This document shows, one piece after another, positions 1 through 8,923 of a stretch of DNA of 47,940 bases (its first letter is position 1; each line of letters begins with the position of its first letter). The position numbers and the translations under genes were made by a program. This DNA is from Psychrobacter piscatorii (GTDB lineage: Bacteria > Pseudomonadota > Gammaproteobacteria > Pseudomonadales > Moraxellaceae): assembly GCF_001444505.1 (NCBI RefSeq), contig NZ_LNDJ01000056.1, forward strand, positions 1-47,940. The letters run 5' to 3'. The notes under the pieces are model-generated. The model saw only the letters and a list, made by a program, of their open reading frames with translations, ran no database searches and was not told the origin of the DNA.

Positions 1-26
1 AACGCTTTTATAGTGGATTGACTATA

Positions 27-1124
27 TTATAGTTTGGCAGCAGCATTAGCCACAGCTTGTCTACGTTCTTGTTCTTTGATACGTTCAAACTTACGTTTTT
101 CTTCTAGAGCCATTTGCTCTTCATCGTATACGTCATACGCTTCAACGATTTGTTGTACCAACTGATGGCGTACCACGTCTTTTGAATCAAATTTGGTGAT
201 ATGAATCTCTTCGATGTCTTTTAAGATCTCCATCGCCTGCGCGAGACCTGACTTATGACCGCGCGGCAAATCGACCTGCGTGATGTCACCAGTAATCACT
301 GCACGTGAGCCAAAGCCCAAACGTGTCAAAAACATTTTCATCTGTTCAGGCGTGGTGTTCTGTGCTTCATCCAAAATGACAAATGAGTTATTGAGCGTAC
401 GACCACGCATATACGCAAGCGGGGCGATTTCGATGATTTGTTTTTCGATCATCTTGCCAACTTTCTCAAAACCTATCATCTCATAGAGCGCGTCATACAA
501 TGGACGCAAGTAAGGATCAATTTTTTGCGTCAAATCACCTGGCAAGAAGCCTAGTTTTTCGCCAGCTTCTACGGCTGGACGCACGAGCAAGATACGCTCA
601 ATCTCGTTACGCTCTAGCATATCGACTGCACAAGCCACCGCAAGATAGGTTTTACCAGTACCAGCAGGGCCAATACCGAACGACACATCAGAGCTTAAGA
701 CGTTTTTTACATAGCGCTGCTGGTTACCACCGCGCGGTATGATGCGACCTTTGCGCGTACGCAGACTGACGGGCGTAAACTCATTAGCCTCATCTGATTC
801 TGCATCCTCGATATCATCATCCTGCTCGTCGTCGTCCATATCCTCATCACGCGAGATGCTAGATTGGATAATCAGATGCAGCTCTTCTGCGCTGATATCC
901 TTGGTGTTTTGGGCTTCATCGACCATCTTATAGATGATACGTTCACCGCGCTCGACAGCGGTCACATCGCCACTTAAGCAAAAATCGCCTTGGCGCTGCA
1001 TGATTTTGATATCGAGGCGTTCTTGGATGTATTTCATGTGATTGTTATATTCGCCAAGCACGGTTTTGAGCTGTGCTGGCGTTAGGGATTCAAACTTTAT
1101 ACGGCGGCTCATGGTATCAGTCAA
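27..1124 (-). CDS. PhoH-family ATPase (PhoH-like/YbeZ)
   Basis: A 365-residue PhoH-family P-loop ATPase; relatives are linked to RNA metabolism and usually sit beside ybeY, which would lie left of this window. Walker A GPAGTGKT is at residues 152-159 and Walker B FVILDE at about 248-253, followed by QNTTPEQMKMFLTR, typical of the family. The N-terminal 80 residues resemble the KH-like region of PhoH proteins. A very acidic linker (about 91-115, rich in D and E) precedes the ATPase domain. I chose the TTG start at 1124 because an AAGGA lies 7 bases before it; the first ATG is four codons in and lies 19 bases from that site. Family call is secure; the exact cellular role is not. Confidence 0.93.
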   Translation of the reverse strand: MTDTMSRRIKFESLTPAQLKTVLGEYNNHMKYIQERLDIKIMQRQGDFCLSGDVTAVERGERIIYKMVDEAQNTKDISAEELHLIIQSSISRDEDMDDDEQDDDIEDAESDEANEFTPVSLRTRKGRIIPRGGNQQRYVKNVLSSDVSFGIGPAGTGKTYLAVACAVDMLERNEIERILLVRPAVEAGEKLGFLPGDLTQKIDPYLRPLYDALYEMIGFEKVGKMIEKQIIEIAPLAYMRGRTLNNSFVILDEAQNTTPEQMKMFLTRLGFGSRAVITGDITQVDLPRGHKSGLAQAMEILKDIEEIHITKFDSKDVVRHQLVQQIVEAYDVYDEEQMALEEKRKFERIKEQERRQAVANAAAKL

Positions 1125-1715
1125 GCGATTATCCTTGTATTGTGTGCCCGGCGCTGTGATTTCATTTTGATAGCGTCACGGGTTTCAGAGATAAAGTAGT
1201 TAGTAGCGTTATATGGGTGTTGAGTAGTTATAGTAAATACTAAAAATGACGGTAATATTATTGTTGGTTTTGTGGAAGATAATAAATAAAAGTCTTGCCT
1301 TCATTATGGTAGAGAATTTTTAAAATTCAAGCGATACATTGAGCAGATAGCGTTGTTTTTGTATGTCGATTGCAATCAACACACTACTCTAAATCGAGTC
1401 AGCAGCATGTCTATTAAGTTCATTTATCGGTTAGATAACATCATTAGTGAAAAGTAACGCTCGCATTGAAATATTGATAAGTTAAGTTTTTACTGATTTT
1501 ACCAATATAAACCTTGCTTGCAATGAGAGTAGACGAACGATTTGTCTACGGTTAAGAGCGCAGCATGATAGGCAATTTGTGGTAATCTATGAGCGATATT
1601 ACAGCACTTTACGATTGAGTCAGAAGCGGCCTTTACCAGATAAAGGCTATCCAATAAAACACCTATCAATCGCTAAAGACGTGTCTGCCCAACAATTATA
1701 ATAGGAACAACAACG
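1125..1715. other. Intergenic region between phoH and ubiH (divergent)
   Basis: About 590 bases without a convincing gene. It must hold the divergent promoters for phoH (left) and the ubiquinone hydroxylase (right), but I see no clear -35/-10 pair. A small inverted repeat GTAGAC...GTCTAC lies at 1529-1549. A good ribosome site (AGGA) precedes the right-hand gene. No RNA gene is recognised. Confidence 0.5.
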
Positions 1716-3023
1716 ATGCAAGAGACAGGTTCACCTTTATCCAATTCTAAAAGCCTACCTGAAAGAAGAGAAGCAATCACCGACCAGCAAGTGCTTATCG
1801 TCGGTGGCGGTCATGTCGGTTTGTCTTTTGCCTTACTACTGGCGCATCACGGCATTGCTAGCACGTTATTAGAAAAAAACCGTTATCCAACCATCAGTCC
1901 GACCGATGACCGTACGCGCAGTCATTATTTGGACAGTCGTAATACGGCATTATCGCGGCGCACAGTACAGATCTATCAAGAGATTGGATTGTGGGATGAA
2001 TTGCAAAGCCATGCGTGCCGTATCGATAGCGTGCAAATTAGTGAGCAAGGTAGCTTTGGGCGCGCGCAGCTGAATAAAGTCGAAGAGAAAGTAGAATCCT
2101 TTGGACAAGTCATTGAAAACGCGTGGCTAGGGCGTAAGCTCTTATTAGCCGCACAGCAGTCGCCACTCGTCACTTTGGTCGATAATGCCAGTGTCAACGC
2201 CGTTGCCCAACAAGCGGACGGCGTGACGCTGAGCTTTAGCAACGATGACGCAGCAGAAAACGAGCAACAGCTGCAAGCCAGCGTATTGGTTGCCTGTGAT
2301 GGACGCGATTCTACGGTACGTCAGTTGTTAAATATCGGCACCACCACCTACGACTATCAGCAAACGGCTATCGTTGGCGTGGTAGAGACCAATAGACGGC
2401 ATGAGCATGTGGCGATTGAGCGCTTTAGCCCAGCAGGTCCACTGGCGGTGCTACCGCTGACGGATCCAGAGGGCGATGGCAATGATGAATATCAACAAGG
2501 ATATAGACGATCTGTGGTTTGGGTCTGTCCAACAGGTGAAGAAACCAAATACCTAGAAGACGACGCCCAGTTCTTGCAGACGCTACAGCAAGCATTTGGG
2601 CAGCGCGCGGGCACGTTTGTCGCTGCTGGTCGCCGCGGCGCGTATCCGTTGTCTCGTGTGCTGGCAGACAAGCAGGTCGAGGGTCGCTGCGTCATCATGG
2701 GCAATGCCGCTCATACGTTGCACCCTGTCGCGGGTCAAGGCTTTAATCTTTGTATGCGAGATGCTCATGTATTGGCGCAAATGATGAGCGCACAAGTGCT
2801 CAAAGGCGAAGACATCGGTAATGCACAATTACTAAAGCGCTATGAGAAAGCACGTCAAACGGATCAAAAACGGGTGATTCGCTTTTGTGATGCGGTGGTA
2901 CATGGCTTTACCCATCCTAATCCCGCCATTAAGTTTGTACGTAATATGGCATTACTGGCCTTTGATAAATTGCCAAACATTAAGCCATTGGTGGCAACCT
3001 ACGCGATGGGTCTAAAGTCATAA
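1716..3023 (+). CDS. ubiH: UbiH-type FAD-dependent 2-polyprenyl-6-methoxyphenol hydroxylase
   Basis: A 435-residue flavoprotein monooxygenase of the UbiH/UbiF/UbiI (COQ6) family, which adds ring hydroxyls during aerobic ubiquinone synthesis. The N-terminal dinucleotide-binding motif VLIVGGGHVG has its glycines at 30-35. The middle DG motif is VACDGRDSTVRQLL. The second FAD motif GNAAHTLHPVAGQGFNL, near residue 330, has the GNAA...HPVAGQGFNL form typical of UbiH rather than the GDAAH form of UbiI/UbiF. A short extra N-terminus (about 24 residues) precedes the Rossmann fold. AGGA 9 bases before the ATG supports the start. It is followed after 108 bases by a paralogue of the same family, so both probably serve ubiquinone synthesis at the inner membrane. 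Confidence 0.85.
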   Translation: MQETGSPLSNSKSLPERREAITDQQVLIVGGGHVGLSFALLLAHHGIASTLLEKNRYPTISPTDDRTRSHYLDSRNTALSRRTVQIYQEIGLWDELQSHACRIDSVQISEQGSFGRAQLNKVEEKVESFGQVIENAWLGRKLLLAAQQSPLVTLVDNASVNAVAQQADGVTLSFSNDDAAENEQQLQASVLVACDGRDSTVRQLLNIGTTTYDYQQTAIVGVVETNRRHEHVAIERFSPAGPLAVLPLTDPEGDGNDEYQQGYRRSVVWVCPTGEETKYLEDDAQFLQTLQQAFGQRAGTFVAAGRRGAYPLSRVLADKQVEGRCVIMGNAAHTLHPVAGQGFNLCMRDAHVLAQMMSAQVLKGEDIGNAQLLKRYEKARQTDQKRVIRFCDAVVHGFTHPNPAIKFVRNMALLAFDKLPNIKPLVATYAMGLKS

Positions 3024-3076
3024 CAGCGTATCAAAATACGATTTTCTCAAAATATACAATAAATAAGAGGGGAGTC

Positions 3077-3109
3077 GTCCGTGCATCATTTATAGGATGA
3101 TGGATGGAC
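3077..3109 (+). repeat. Imperfect hairpin between the two ubi genes
   Basis: GTCCGTGCATCAT pairs with ATGATGGATGGAC around a 7-base loop, with two imperfect positions in 13. No T-run follows, so a simple intrinsic terminator is unlikely. It may affect read-through or mRNA stability between the two hydroxylase genes. Confidence 0.4.
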
Positions 3110-3131
3110 AATGCTCCAAAAAGGATAGTTT

Positions 3132-4391
3132 ATGAAAAACAATCATACGCTGATTATCGGTGGCGGTATCGTTGGCGCGACGCTCGCGCTAAAGCTTGCG
3201 CAGAACAAAATGCCCGTGACCTTAATCGATGCGCGTCCTGCGCGTGACGAGTCAGCGTGGCAAGCGGTGCTGGGCAAACGTGACGCGCGTGTTTATGCGC
3301 TCAGTTTGGCGAGTATTAACTTGCTTACAGAGGTTGGCGCGTGGCAACACATTACCGCATCCAAGCGTAAAGCCGACTACTCGCAAATGCAGGTTTGGCA
3401 GTTGAACGGCATGGGCGAGCTATTATTTGGTGATAGTCATGACCAGAGCGCTGCGCCTGAGATACTCGGTAGTATGGTGGAGCCAGCCGTTATTGAGCAC
3501 GCCTTATGGCAGCGTCTGTCTGAGGATGATGTCAGCGACTATCTGACCGTTATCGCTGGGCATAAAGTGGTCAATATGGACTGGCTAGGTGCGCAGCAAG
3601 GCTACCGTGTGACCTTAGATAATGGAACAGCGATTGATGCGCGTCTGTTGGTTGGTGCTGATGGTCGTGGCTCGTTTGTCCGTCAACAAGCAGGGATTGG
3701 GGTCGATACGCTTGATTACAATCAAACCGCGATTTGCTGTGCGATTCAGACCGAGAAACCACATCAAGCGACTGCTCGTCAAGCCATGTTGCCAACGGGC
3801 ACGCTAGCGCTCTTGCCGCTAGCGGATATTACTGATGACGATAAGGTAAATCCACAACATTGGCAATCTATCGTATGGACCTTGCCGCGCAATCAGGCAT
3901 TGGCATTGATAGAGGAAGACGACCGCTTTATCGCAGATAAACTCGCAGCGGCGAGTCATTACGAGCTGGGTGCTATCAAGCAGATTGAGTCCATCGCCAG
4001 TTTTCCTTTAGCAGCACAACAAGCAAAAAACTACGTCGCTGATAACTTGGTACTCATCGGTGATGCCGCCCATGGCGTGCATCCGCTAGCAGGCCAAGGG
4101 TTGAACCTCGGTATGCTCGATGTAAAAGTGTTGTGTGAGCAGTTGATGCATGACTTTACCCGTAGTGGTGGCACAATGTGGGGCAGTAATCAAACGCTGC
4201 GTCATTATGAGCGTTCGCGTCGTCCGCATAATAGCATCATGATGCATAGCTTCTCGGCACTGAACTGGTTGTTTGCAGGATCGCTTGCCCAAGCGCGCCC
4301 CGTGCAGCAAATCCGTAATGAAGGCATGTACCGAGTCAGTAAAATCAAGCCACTCATGCGATTGTTTGCGAAGCAGGCGAGTGGGGTTTAG
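3132..4391 (+). CDS. UbiI/VisC-type FAD-dependent ubiquinone-pathway hydroxylase
   Basis: A 419-residue paralogue of the preceding gene. The N-terminal motif LIIGGGIVGATLAL has its glycines at 10-15. A central VGADGRGSFVRQQAGIG carries the DG motif, and the C-terminal FAD motif is LIGDAAHGVHPLAGQGLNLGMLD. The GDAAH...PLAGQG form is that of UbiI (VisC) and UbiF, so C5 or C6 ring hydroxylation in ubiquinone synthesis is likely; sequence alone does not settle which position. AAAAGGA lies 6 bases before the ATG. The neighbour upstream is the UbiH-type enzyme on the same strand, consistent with a two-gene unit. Confidence 0.83.
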   Translation: MKNNHTLIIGGGIVGATLALKLAQNKMPVTLIDARPARDESAWQAVLGKRDARVYALSLASINLLTEVGAWQHITASKRKADYSQMQVWQLNGMGELLFGDSHDQSAAPEILGSMVEPAVIEHALWQRLSEDDVSDYLTVIAGHKVVNMDWLGAQQGYRVTLDNGTAIDARLLVGADGRGSFVRQQAGIGVDTLDYNQTAICCAIQTEKPHQATARQAMLPTGTLALLPLADITDDDKVNPQHWQSIVWTLPRNQALALIEEDDRFIADKLAAASHYELGAIKQIESIASFPLAAQQAKNYVADNLVLIGDAAHGVHPLAGQGLNLGMLDVKVLCEQLMHDFTRSGGTMWGSNQTLRHYERSRRPHNSIMMHSFSALNWLFAGSLAQARPVQQIRNEGMYRVSKIKPLMRLFAKQASGV

Positions 4392-4402
4392 TTTGCTTGT
4401 TC

Positions 4403-4442
4403 TTAGTGACACAGAGTTAGTGACACAGAGTTAGGGACATAG
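4403..4442 (+). repeat. Short tandem direct repeat (14-bp unit)
   Basis: Two exact copies of TTAGTGACACAGAG at 4403-4416 and 4417-4430 are followed by a degenerate third start (TTAGGGACATAG). They lie just after the ubi gene stop and before the OmpA-like lipoprotein gene. It looks like replication slippage; a regulatory role is possible but not shown. Confidence 0.7.
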
Positions 4443-4486
4443 CATGAGTATAAGTATGACCTATCATAACCAGTAAGGCATTCACT

Positions 4487-5104
4487 ATGACAAAGTTTAA
4501 GACAACAAAATTCTCTACTGTCTTATGGATGATAGGAGCTGTGGTAATAGCAGGCTGCCAATCAGTGACTCCAGCCACAAATAACATGGCACAAGAGGTT
4601 TTAAAGCCCTCCACTTGCGTGGTTGAACCGCCACCTGTTGATGAAAATGGCAAACCTATGCCAGTGGATTTGGACGATAGATTGTCTATGGAGTTACGAG
4701 TGTTTTTCGATAAATATAGTGCCGAAATAAAGGAACAATATACTCCGGAATTGAATAAGATCATAGCGTTCGCGGATCGCTGTTCTAACCTGACTTTTTT
4801 TGTCCAAGGGCATACCTCCACAATTGAACAGCAAGCCATTGACGAGAAAGCTCTACATCTCAAAGGCTCGTCTCAGCCACTGGACTTTATCTCATTAGCG
4901 AGTGCTCGTGCACAAAGTATCAAAAACTACTTGGTTAATTTGGACCTGCCAGCGCATAGAATTCGCACCTTTGATTGTAGCGCTGATAATCCTATTGCTC
5001 CTAATGATACCGAGGAGGGAGCTATTATGAATCAGCGAGCGTTCGGTTGGATATCAGCGCGAGATAGGTATGATCAAATGCTACTAGAATGCAGAGAATT
5101 TTAA
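4487..5104 (+). CDS. OmpA-family lipoprotein, divergent
   Basis: A 205-residue predicted outer-membrane lipoprotein. A basic N-terminus and hydrophobic segment end in the lipobox VIAGC, with Cys24 as the lipidated residue. Residues of about 65-200 form a diverged OmpA C-terminal (peptidoglycan-associating) domain: MELRVFFDKYSAEI, then FFVQGHTST, then SARAQSIKNYLVNL, then PIAPNDTEEG with NQRAFG. The usual NRRV is replaced by NQRA and the loop before the SxxRA helix is expanded, so peptidoglycan binding may be weakened. AAGG 8 bases before the ATG fits. It sits 12 bases upstream of a second lipoprotein with the same C-terminal plan and is probably an older tandem duplicate of it. Function unknown beyond envelope anchoring. 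Confidence 0.8.
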   Translation: MTKFKTTKFSTVLWMIGAVVIAGCQSVTPATNNMAQEVLKPSTCVVEPPPVDENGKPMPVDLDDRLSMELRVFFDKYSAEIKEQYTPELNKIIAFADRCSNLTFFVQGHTSTIEQQAIDEKALHLKGSSQPLDFISLASARAQSIKNYLVNLDLPAHRIRTFDCSADNPIAPNDTEEGAIMNQRAFGWISARDRYDQMLLECREF

Positions 5105-5116
5105 AGGCAAAATATT

Positions 5117-5710
5117 ATGAAAACCAAATTGAGAAATACATTTTTAATTTTGGTAAGTGCTTTGGCGTTATCAGCCTGCCAAACATCTGTTTCACAAAAT
5201 CAAGCAACTCAAAATATTAATGCCCCAGTTGCTAAAGTTATTTTAGATAGCGATGGGGATGGTGTGCCTGATGAGCTGGATCAATGCCCAAGCACTCCGT
5301 ATAACGTGGTAATAGATGAAAGAGGCTGTCCTATTGCAGGTATTGGTGTCGGTCTCAAAATGGAGTATCGTGCTTTTTTTGCCAAGGGTAGTAGTGAGTT
5401 ATCAAAGGAGTACCAGCTTGAGCTTGATAAAGTAGCAAAAAAATTGCAAGAGTACGACACAGCAACTATGCGTATTGAGGGGCACGCTTCAACAGATGAA
5501 GTATCAGCTGTTGATGCAGTTTTGCAACCAAATGCTCTATCAAGAAATAGGGCGCTTATTGTCAAAAACTATCTAATAATGCAGCATCAAATTGATCCTG
5601 ATCGCTTGAGCATCGCTAGTTATGGTGCTGAACAACCTATCGCGCCCTCTGACACTGAAGAAGGTAAGTCTATGAACCGCCGTGTTTATGGGTTAGCTCA
5701 AGAGCCTTAA
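5117..5710 (+). CDS. OmpA-family lipoprotein with TSP3-like calcium loop
   Basis: A 197-residue lipoprotein. The signal peptide ends in LSAC with Cys21 lipidated. Residues of about 44-70 contain DSDGDGVPDELDQCP, the thrombospondin type-3 calcium-binding repeat common in OmpA/OprF linkers, followed by a conserved RGCPI. The C-terminal OmpA domain has MEYRAFFAKGSSEL, MRIEGHASTDE, LSRNRALIVKNYL and SMNRRVYG, so the NRR signature is kept. An AAAGG lies 9 bases before the ATG. It follows its paralogue by 12 bases, almost certainly in one transcript. It likely tethers outer membrane to cell wall; no specific role can be assigned. Confidence 0.85.
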   Translation: MKTKLRNTFLILVSALALSACQTSVSQNQATQNINAPVAKVILDSDGDGVPDELDQCPSTPYNVVIDERGCPIAGIGVGLKMEYRAFFAKGSSELSKEYQLELDKVAKKLQEYDTATMRIEGHASTDEVSAVDAVLQPNALSRNRALIVKNYLIMQHQIDPDRLSIASYGAEQPIAPSDTEEGKSMNRRVYGLAQEP

Positions 5711-5826
5711 AGCAACTTGTTTTATATCTCGATAAACGATTTATGTACAGATTAATACGTTGAGTTTTAAGTAAATTTGCTATCGGTCTTAGCTATCAGC
5801 TGAATTAGCGACTATTAAATCTATAC

Positions 5827-6738
5827 TTACCCCAAAGCCGAAAAGAACACCATTAGCACGGGTGAGACAATATTAATCAAAAAGCCAAAACTAATCGCCA
5901 GTGGCACAACTTTTAGACCACCTGACTGTTGAATAATCGGTAAGGTAAAATCGAGACTCGTCGCGCCGCCAAGGCCAACTGAGGCAGACGGATATTTACG
6001 CATAAATACAGGAATGAATAGCAGCGCAAAAAATTCCCGTATCAAGTCATTAAACAGCGCGACACTGCCCCAAATCGCGCCGTAAGCATCGGTCATGACA
6101 ATCGCTGATAACGAATACCAACCAAACCCTGATGCCATTGCCAAGCCTTTCGTCCATGACACATCTGAGAACAGCAAAGCAAAAACAAGCCCACCAACCA
6201 ACACCGACAGCGTAAAGATAACACTCATCTCAACGCCGCGCTTATTAAGCATGACTTCTTTTAAGGTAATGCCTGAGCCTTTGAGACCGATGCCTACGAG
6301 CAAAATCAAAATCATAAGCATGACGGTCATAGAGTTTTCAGGCGGCATATAATCAGCAGGCAAGAAGTAACCAATTACCATGCCAATCGCCACACAAACG
6401 ACCTGTGCTAAGCTACCTCGAATACTGACACGATGCTCTTTGGATTTGACGCTTGGTTTTTTGGCATGCCATGGTCGGACACGGTCAAACACCATCAGTG
6501 CAAACAATCCTGTGCCAATCGTCAATATAGATAAGACAGTCACGTATAGGGCAATTTCGCCAACTTGATTACCCAGCCCTTCTACCTTTGATAGCTCAAT
6601 CCCGATCAGTGCCAAGATAAGATAGACCAAATAAGACAAGCCCGTATCGGCAAGTTTAGTCATGGTTGGGTTAGACGGAATGGCAAAGCCAATAAACATT
6701 GGCATCAAGACCAAAACGAGGGTAATTAGGCTTTGCAT
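5827..6738 (-). CDS. lysO: LysO-family lysine exporter
   Basis: A 303-residue polytopic inner-membrane protein of the LysO (YbjE, DUF340) family, which exports L-lysine and toxic analogues in E. coli. About eight hydrophobic segments are evident. The conserved core near the C-terminal half reads GFGWYSLSAIVMTDAYG, then NDLIREFFALLFIPVFM, then GGATSLDFTLPII, matching the signature I recall for LysO. Length matches E. coli YbjE (299). It is convergent with the lipoprotein pair and separated by 207 bases from the end of nadB, so it has its own promoter. No lysine riboswitch is recognisable in that gap. Confidence 0.85.
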   Translation of the reverse strand: MQSLITLVLVLMPMFIGFAIPSNPTMTKLADTGLSYLVYLILALIGIELSKVEGLGNQVGEIALYVTVLSILTIGTGLFALMVFDRVRPWHAKKPSVKSKEHRVSIRGSLAQVVCVAIGMVIGYFLPADYMPPENSMTVMLMILILLVGIGLKGSGITLKEVMLNKRGVEMSVIFTLSVLVGGLVFALLFSDVSWTKGLAMASGFGWYSLSAIVMTDAYGAIWGSVALFNDLIREFFALLFIPVFMRKYPSASVGLGGATSLDFTLPIIQQSGGLKVVPLAISFGFLINIVSPVLMVFFSALG

Positions 6739-6892
6739 GGTGGTCAGCTCGCAGCATTTTTAACAAGACATTTTAGGAAGCTTGCGATTGTACCATAACC
6801 CTGACCGAATACTAAAAACCCACTAGGTAGCCTGCATTGATTGATATTTTGTGAGCTGATAGGACTTGCGGCAAGTTAATCACTCTCTGCTA

Positions 6893-6914
6893 TTGGCTGA
6901 CTTTTGGCTGACTT
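6893..6914 (+). repeat. Tandem 11-bp direct repeat
   Basis: Two adjacent copies of TTGGCTGACTT lie in the gap between the nadB stop and the lysO start, upstream of lysO. Too short for firm meaning; it could be slippage or a paired binding site. Confidence 0.5.
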
Positions 6915-6945
6915 TTTCTAGGACGTTGATGTGCACACTGCTCCG

Positions 6946-8841
6946 TCAAGCAATCAACGTTTTCCACATATTGTTTAGCGTTTTCGATATATTTATAGAT
7001 TGAGCAGCAGAGATATGTTGCTGATATGGCTCACGCTGCGGCTCAATCACACTCGTCCGAGGAGTAGCCGCTAGATTTGGATAATCAAGGCGATAATGTC
7101 CGCCGCGACTCTCCATACGCTGATAAGCAGACTGAATAATTAAAGTCGCTAATTCAAGCTGTCTGGTTAATTGAAAGCATGCAAGTTCGCTAGCAGTAGT
7201 AGGGCTGCGTCTATTACTTGCATCGGATTGATCAGACTCAGCATCTGTGAACCAGTCTTGCCACTTTTGTATTTGGGTTAGTGCTTGCTCTAATTGACTG
7301 GCGCTACGGGTGATACCCATGTTGGCCGTCATGAGTGCTTTTAGTTCTGTGGCTATGGTTGCGACATCAGTTTTTGCGAGACTAGTATCAGTGCGGAATC
7401 TTTTAACGGCATGACCACATTGTTGTGTGACAAGCCCAGAGGTAGACAAGATCACATGCTGCGTATCTGTAAGAATTGGCGCTGACCAAAACTCAATGGT
7501 TGATTGATCGACCTCGCGATAAACGTCAGTATCGATTTCTTCTAAGCTTTCTAAGCGCTCTAAATACTGAGGCAAGTGGGCTGCAATATGGCGACCAACC
7601 ACCACGCACTCCAACAGCGAGTTACTTGCTAAGCGGTTGGCACCGTGTAGCCCCGTATAAGCCACTTCACCAGCCGCATAAAGTCCTGGTACATCCGTCA
7701 ATCCATTGGCATCAGTCACCACGCCGCCACAGCTATAATGCGCCGTCGGGGCAACTGGAATAGGATCTGTCGTGATATCAATCCCAAGCGTTAAGAGCGT
7801 TTGGTAAATCTGCGGGAAATGCGCTTTTACGAAGTCAGCAGGCAAGTGACTGACATCAAGATGCACGTAGCCAAGCCCATTGTTATCAATCTGCGCGGCT
7901 ATCGCCCGAGCGACGATATCGCGCGGTGCCAATTCAGCACGTGCGTCCACGTCCAACATAAAGCGGACCCCAGTTTGCGGACAATATAATCGTCCCCCTT
8001 CACCGCGCAGTGCTTCAGATATCAAAAAGCTGCTGTCATCTAGCGCTAAGCCTGTTGGGTGAAACTGAATGAACTCCAAGTTTGCCAAGCGGCAGCCTGC
8101 TTGCCATGCCATCATCACGCCATCACCGACGCAGACGTTAGGCGCGCTGGCACGCTTGAATAATTGACCTAAGCCGCCACTAGCCAGTACCACTGCACGA
8201 CTATGAAAGGTGAGCGGGCGCCCATTGATATGATCAAAAACAAGCGCCCCTCGGCAATGCTTAGCATCGCTATTATCTGTAAAAAAAGGCTTGTCGCTCG
8301 CTATAGGCAGTGTCAATAACTCAAGCGCTTCGTGATAGGGCAAGATAGTGATATTGGTTGCCGCTTGTGCTTTGATGATCAATGCATCCATCACGTGTCG
8401 ACCTGTTGCATCGTCCGCATGAGCCACGCGTCTACAGCCGTGACCGCCTTCTTTTGTTAAATGCAAATCGCTGGTCTGTAACTGAGAGAAGTCCTGTGCG
8501 CTTGTATTATCCAAAGCGTTAGGTGAGTTCTGCGTAAAAGGGACACCTTGCGCACATAGCCACTGAACCGCTTGCTGTCCTGCACCCAAGATACGGGCAG
8601 TATTATCAGGTGTGCAAAGCCCTGCACCAGCCACTAAGGTATCAGCAACATGGTCTGACACAGAGTCATCTTTGTCTAGACTAGCGGCAATGCCGCCTTG
8701 AGCATAGTGACTTGAGCAAACATCAAGTGCCGCTTTACTCAAAACCGTGATATTTAGTGACTTCGGTAGCGATAACGCTGTACTCAAGCCTGCCAGTCCA
8801 GCACCAATGATAAGGACGTCAGTGTTGACAATATGGCTCAT
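6946..8841 (-). CDS. nadB: L-aspartate oxidase
   Basis: NadB oxidises L-aspartate to iminoaspartate, the first step of de novo NAD synthesis, with FAD as cofactor. The protein is 631 residues, about 90 longer than E. coli NadB, mostly through a longer C-terminal region. Visible motifs in order: IIGAGLAGLSTAL at residues 11-23; SSHYAQGGIAASL; EGGHGCRRVAHADDATGRH; EFIQFHPTGLAL; ALRGEGGRLY; APRDIVARAI; TAHYSCGGVVTDANGLT; GEVAYTGLHGANRLASNS. The frame stays open 70 codons further upstream, but I start at MSHIV because TAGGAG lies 7 bases before this ATG and the upstream extension would overlap nadA. It lies 82 bases after nadA and is probably co-transcribed with it, passing iminoaspartate to NadA. 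Confidence 0.95.
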   Translation of the reverse strand: MSHIVNTDVLIIGAGLAGLSTALSLPKSLNITVLSKAALDVCSSHYAQGGIAASLDKDDSVSDHVADTLVAGAGLCTPDNTARILGAGQQAVQWLCAQGVPFTQNSPNALDNTSAQDFSQLQTSDLHLTKEGGHGCRRVAHADDATGRHVMDALIIKAQAATNITILPYHEALELLTLPIASDKPFFTDNSDAKHCRGALVFDHINGRPLTFHSRAVVLASGGLGQLFKRASAPNVCVGDGVMMAWQAGCRLANLEFIQFHPTGLALDDSSFLISEALRGEGGRLYCPQTGVRFMLDVDARAELAPRDIVARAIAAQIDNNGLGYVHLDVSHLPADFVKAHFPQIYQTLLTLGIDITTDPIPVAPTAHYSCGGVVTDANGLTDVPGLYAAGEVAYTGLHGANRLASNSLLECVVVGRHIAAHLPQYLERLESLEEIDTDVYREVDQSTIEFWSAPILTDTQHVILSTSGLVTQQCGHAVKRFRTDTSLAKTDVATIATELKALMTANMGITRSASQLEQALTQIQKWQDWFTDAESDQSDASNRRSPTTASELACFQLTRQLELATLIIQSAYQRMESRGGHYRLDYPNLAATPRTSVIEPQREPYQQHISAAQSINISKTLNNMWKTLIA

Positions 8842-8923
8842 GTGACTACTCCTATAGTTATCAGGAATACAGTTATCAGGGATGGTGGTACGGGTTTGAT
8901 TGGCTGAGTGCGGCTGACTCATG

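Noticed and set aside
4417..4863. Minus-strand open frame of 148 codons antisense to the first OmpA-like lipoprotein
   Set aside because: The plus-strand gene has a lipobox, OmpA domain and ribosome site; the antisense frame has none of these and no recognisable family.
6739..6945. Lysine riboswitch upstream of lysO
   Set aside because: The gap is short and lacks recognisable lysine-riboswitch conserved segments; only a short tandem repeat is visible.
6923..6960. ACGTTGAT / ATCAACGT inverted repeat at the nadB end as terminator
   Set aside because: The arms are 22 bases apart, one lies inside the nadB coding sequence, and no T-run follows on the nadB strand.
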